Assembly: GCA_018653085.1 (NCBI GenBank)
Contig: JABIAY010000046.1
Location: 1 to 64,000 of the forward strand
DNA from: Nitrospina sp.
GTDB taxonomy: Bacteria > Nitrospinota > Nitrospinia > Nitrospinales > VA-1
Length of the DNA stretch: 64,000 nt
Reading direction: 5' to 3'
Shown: positions 61,290-64,000 of the stretch, in pieces
Layout of the letters: every line of letters begins with the position of its first letter
How positions within the stretch are numbered: the first letter of the stretch is position 1
The notes under the pieces: model-generated
Seen by the model: only the letters and a program-made list of their open reading frames with translations
The model's database searches: none
Told to the model about the DNA's origin: nothing
Program-made: the position numbers and the translations under genes

Positions 61290-63404
61290 TTAATGTGAAA
61301 CCAGTTTTGGGGTAGAGTAGATCTGTAACAGATTATACAAAAGCAATTTGCTATCGGTATTAAAGATTCCGTCATCTTTGATGCTGTTATTACGCTGAAG
61401 CTTCATCATGGCCTGAACGGTTTTCGGGCCGTATAATGGGGCTTCTCGTCCCTGAAAATAACCCAGAAGCCTCAGATTTTTTTGTAGCCATATGGCCTCT
61501 TTGCCCCGGTAACCTATGCCAAGAGGTTCCGGTAAATTTTCAAAATCTTTCCAGAGGATAATGGCTTTGCGGGTCCAGAGGGAATCAATGATGGAAAGCG
61601 GCATTTCAATTTTATCCACAGAACCAAACACCCCGGTATTGCCTTGAATCGAAACCAGTGCCAGATATTTTGTCCCCTGGGCGTTGGGCAGGGCAATTTC
61701 AAGAAACGCCGGATAGTTCAGTGTCTTTAACCGTGCCAGCGTGCCGTTCACTTCGAACGAGGATAACTGGTAGTCTTCTTCAATCATTTCGAGGTCTGCC
61801 TCAGTCAAATCCTGAAGGTTTCCTGTGTTCAGGTTCCAGGCTTGCAGAATCCATTTCACCGCTTCGAGCTTGCTTTCAGCCAGTGTCAGGCTGGAAAGGT
61901 AAGTCACCAGTTTTTCCGGGTAAAGAATACTCAGAGGTCCACTACTGGGAATCCTCCTTTGTAGTGATTCGTTACTCGCCGTTTTAGTTGTTGGAAAAAT
62001 TTCAACGGGAGATGATGCCAGAGGCGCAGGCTGAACAGCCATTGATGACGGAGCAGAAGGACGGGGCACCAGTTCCCCCGGTGCAGACAGGTCCATCGGG
62101 TTTTCCTGGATCAACGCGGAGATGTCCTTGCCGCCGGGAGCATTTTTATTATGGTCAGGCAGAGCGAAAAAATTGATGGCAAAAAACATCAAGCCTGCGG
62201 CCAGCCCGGAAGGAAGTACCAGCTTCCAGAACTTGTCCGCCCAGGATTCAATAGGAGTCAGGTTACCAATGTCACTCACCGCCAGTTGGACTATTTTGGG
62301 TGTGATTTTTTTAGTGCTTTGGGTAAAGGCAATCAGCAGGGTGCGATCAGCAACCACGTTGATCATTCGGGGAATTCCCCGGGAATAGCGGTAAACCATT
62401 TCTACCGCTTGCCGGGAAAAGCGTACCTTGCCCTTGCCCAATGCAACATTGAGGCGGTGCTGGATATATCCCCGGGTTTCTTCCAGGTTTAAAGCCAAAA
62501 GTTCCCATTGGATGGTGATGCGCTGGCGCAATTGCCGAAGTCCCTCTTTAGCCAGGACCTTGTCCAGTTCAGGCTGGCCGATCAAAACAATTTGAATCAG
62601 TTTTTCGGTATCGGTCTCAAGGTTGGATAGCAGGCGAAGTTGTTCCAGCACCATGGGTTCAAGATCCTGGGCTTCATCAATGATAACCACTACCCTGTGT
62701 CCCTTGGCCCTCTCTTCGAGCAAGAAGTGATTCAGAACATCGACCAGCTTCTTTTTGCTCTTGCTTTTTCCAGGGATTCCTAATTCCGTATTGATCGTTT
62801 GCAGTAGTTCCAATGAGTTGATGCATGGATTGAAAACATAAGCGATATTAAAGTCGGACCGAAGCTCCCGAAGAAAACTTCGACAGATCATCGTTTTACC
62901 GGTTCCTACTTCCCCAACGATTTTTAAAAATCCGTTATTCTCCTGCAACCCATAAACCAGATGTGCCAGTACCTCTTTATGCTTGGGACTCAGGTACAGG
63001 TATTTAGGGTCCGGGGTCAGGTCGAAGGGTTTCTCGGAGAAACCAAAAAAATCCTGGTAAATATTCTGGTGTTTTGGTTTTCGAGCGTTCTCTTTTATTC
63101 CAAGAAATTTAAGTGGCCCAGGTTTATTGATTTTTGTTTCACCTGAGTCCGCATGGCCCTTTTTGACCTCAACGACCGCATCATAAGCTTCGCGCTTCTG
63201 TTTATTGGAAAGCGTGTCATAGGCGTCCTGTGCCAGCTCAATCCGTTCCTTGAGGGTGGGCTGGTCGATGGAAGTGGATTGTCCCTCCGAGGAGTCAAAC
63301 TTACCGATCAGCTTTTGATAGGCCAGGTCGATTTCCTTCTGGGTCGCCCCGGGTTGAACACCGAGCAACTGATAATAATCCGGTAACTGAACTTCACTAA
63401 TCAT
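61290..63404 (-). CDS. J-like/ExeA-type AAA ATPase/peptidoglycan-binding fusion
   Basis: Residues 8-78 look like a J domain (YYQLLGVQPGATQKEIDLAY, AQDAYDTLSNKQKREAYDAV) but lack the HPD motif. Next is the ExeA-type ATPase: Walker A GEVGTGKT (164-171), VVVIIDEAQDLE (Walker B) and SRGIPRMINVVADRTLLIAF. One membrane segment follows (near 400-420, PSGLAAGLMFFAINFFAL). A C-terminal peptidoglycan-binding repeat (IWLQKNLRLLGYFQGREAPL) lies in the periplasm. ExeA family proteins use ATP to place secretins through the wall. The gene pairs with the gspB-like gene and has a sigma-54-type promoter. Confidence 0.85.
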   Translation of the reverse strand: MISEVQLPDYYQLLGVQPGATQKEIDLAYQKLIGKFDSSEGQSTSIDQPTLKERIELAQDAYDTLSNKQKREAYDAVVEVKKGHADSGETKINKPGPLKFLGIKENARKPKHQNIYQDFFGFSEKPFDLTPDPKYLYLSPKHKEVLAHLVYGLQENNGFLKIVGEVGTGKTMICRSFLRELRSDFNIAYVFNPCINSLELLQTINTELGIPGKSKSKKKLVDVLNHFLLEERAKGHRVVVIIDEAQDLEPMVLEQLRLLSNLETDTEKLIQIVLIGQPELDKVLAKEGLRQLRQRITIQWELLALNLEETRGYIQHRLNVALGKGKVRFSRQAVEMVYRYSRGIPRMINVVADRTLLIAFTQSTKKITPKIVQLAVSDIGNLTPIESWADKFWKLVLPSGLAAGLMFFAINFFALPDHNKNAPGGKDISALIQENPMDLSAPGELVPRPSAPSSMAVQPAPLASSPVEIFPTTKTASNESLQRRIPSSGPLSILYPEKLVTYLSSLTLAESKLEAVKWILQAWNLNTGNLQDLTEADLEMIEEDYQLSSFEVNGTLARLKTLNYPAFLEIALPNAQGTKYLALVSIQGNTGVFGSVDKIEMPLSIIDSLWTRKAIILWKDFENLPEPLGIGYRGKEAIWLQKNLRLLGYFQGREAPLYGPKTVQAMMKLQRNNSIKDDGIFNTDSKLLLYNLLQIYSTPKLVSH

Positions 63405-63507
63405 AGTGTTTTATCCAATCGGGTTGATAACCAATTTTAATTTGCCTTTAGTAAGACTAAAAAGCCAAACCCCAATAACCTATTGATATTTAATGTTTAA
63501 TTCTTCT

Positions 63508-63524
63508 TGCAAAAAAATTTCCAA
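63508..63524 (-). promoter_or_regulatory. Candidate sigma-54 promoter of the exeA-like operon
   Basis: On the minus strand TTGGAAATTTTTTTGCA gives GG-N10-GC with exact spacing and TTGG/TTGC at both ends. The start is predicted near 63497, about 93 bases before the ATG. The rest of the gap 63405-63728 is AT-rich and holds no gene. The AT-rich interior makes this weaker than the pilM and pilin sites. Confidence 0.5.
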
Positions 63525-63728
63525 AAACTTTGTAAATATAATAAAAACAATAGGTTAAAGATTAGCCCTCAAAGCGCAGCATGATTCCTAGCCTGAAGGA
63601 TGACCAATAACACCTTAATATACAAATAGTTGTGCAAAATGTAAACAAAAAATCAGCGCCGGGTTGGAGAAAGCCAAAAAGCCTGCCTGTGCTAGGATGG
63701 GAAATACGACAAATTGAGGTTGGAAATC

Positions 63729-63908
63729 GTGAGGGAATCCTCTAAAAAAATTCTTAAATGTCCGATCTGCAAGGAGCCATCGGAGAGAGATAAAAACAAA
63801 AATCCGTTTTTACCCTTTTGCTCAGAACGGTGCCGAACCCTTGACATGGGGGCGTGGCTGGATGGTAAATATGTTATCGAGGAAAACGAACCCGACTCGG
63901 AGTATTAA
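63729..63908 (+). CDS. yacG: DNA gyrase inhibitor YacG (zinc-finger protein)
   Basis: The short protein has a C4 zinc site CPICKEPS, then PFCSERCRTLDMGAWLDG. The FCSERC and D(M/L)G-W motifs are diagnostic of YacG. It binds and inhibits GyrB. The GTG at 63729 (MRESSKKILKCPIC) or the TTG at 63714 could be the start. I take the GTG because the family normally starts close to the first cysteine pair; GAGG lies about 12 bases upstream. Confidence 0.85.
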   Translation: MRESSKKILKCPICKEPSERDKNKNPFLPFCSERCRTLDMGAWLDGKYVIEENEPDSEY

Positions 63909-64000
63909 ACCGGGACAAACAAAATCCGCCGTAAAACCTTGCGTCTCTGCATACCTCCCCAAAACTACGGGTAACTCTGTAAACCTAAAGTTTTTATTGG

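Noticed and set aside
1..64000. tRNA, rRNA, CRISPR arrays, integrases, complete insertion sequences
   Set aside because: I looked at all intergenic gaps and saw no cloverleaf, no evenly spaced direct repeats, and no transposase or integrase motif in any reading frame.

Overview
The window comes from a Gram-negative, motile bacterium of roughly balanced GC content. It encodes an outer-membrane secretin (PilQ), a LapA/LapB-type envelope factor and lipoproteins. It also encodes an anaplerotic/gluconeogenic pyruvate phosphate dikinase and a two-subunit glycyl-tRNA synthetase (GlyQ/GlyS). The gene mix would fit Nitrospinota or a deltaproteobacteria-like lineage. I infer this from gene content only, and no rRNA is present to settle it. 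Most of the window is ordinary chromosomal backbone. I found no phage, complete insertion sequence, tRNA, rRNA or CRISPR array.

Layout. 1-5 kb: an RlmM-like methyltransferase (cut by the window edge), a TPR protein, GlpE rhodanese, an MTA/MTI phosphorylase, a gamma-carbonic anhydrase-like protein, a PlsC-type acyltransferase and an SGNH hydrolase. 5-10 kb (minus): nadB, ftsK and a DUF4124/aspartyl-protease fusion. 10-16 kb (minus): an envelope-glycan-like set (YfhO-type protein, GT2 glycosyltransferase, DUF2723/TPR GT-C protein with an apparent frameshift) and a major type IV pilin. 16.4-19.2 kb (plus): nadD, rsfS, a DksA/TraR zinc finger and a LapA-TPR fusion. 19-24 kb: a secreted protein, a degenerate ADP-ribosylglycohydrolase, a WalJ-like MBL hydrolase and an aldehyde dehydrogenase. 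24-27 kb: minor pilins pilV-pilW-pilX. 27-35 kb: a DUF4124 protein, aroB and pilMNOPQ. 36-45 kb: miaB, unknown proteins, a FabF-like synthase, nagZ and a GT39-like protein. 45-50 kb: an XRE regulator, an MsbA-like ABC exporter, flaG with a small partner, and a split TPP decarboxylase with an epimerase. 50-59 kb: ppdK, then glyQ and glyS separated by an opposite-strand membrane-anchored STAND NTPase with TPRs. 59-64 kb: conserved unknowns, a GspB-like protein, a J-like/ExeA/peptidoglycan-binding protein, and yacG.

Two layers of structure are not explained by the genes. The first is a dense family of mosaic hairpin repeats at about 18 places, mostly at gene 3' ends. Individual hairpins abut or contain the stop codon of the neighbouring gene, and they vary by compensatory changes. 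Some copies create spurious in-frame starts upstream of genes. The second is a set of candidate sigma-54 (-24/-12) promoters with exact GG-N10-GC spacing in front of the pilin gene, the pilM operon and the ExeA-like operon. This suggests a shared pilus/secretion regulon. flaG instead has a good sigma-28 promoter.

The most novel candidates are the STAND NTPase inside the glyQ/glyS locus, the hairpin-repeat family with its stop-codon association, and the domain fusions in the pilus/secretion genes (PilP with a DUF2059-like N-terminus; ExeA with a J-like domain lacking HPD). The ADP-ribosylglycohydrolase that has lost its metal-binding motifs belongs on the same list.
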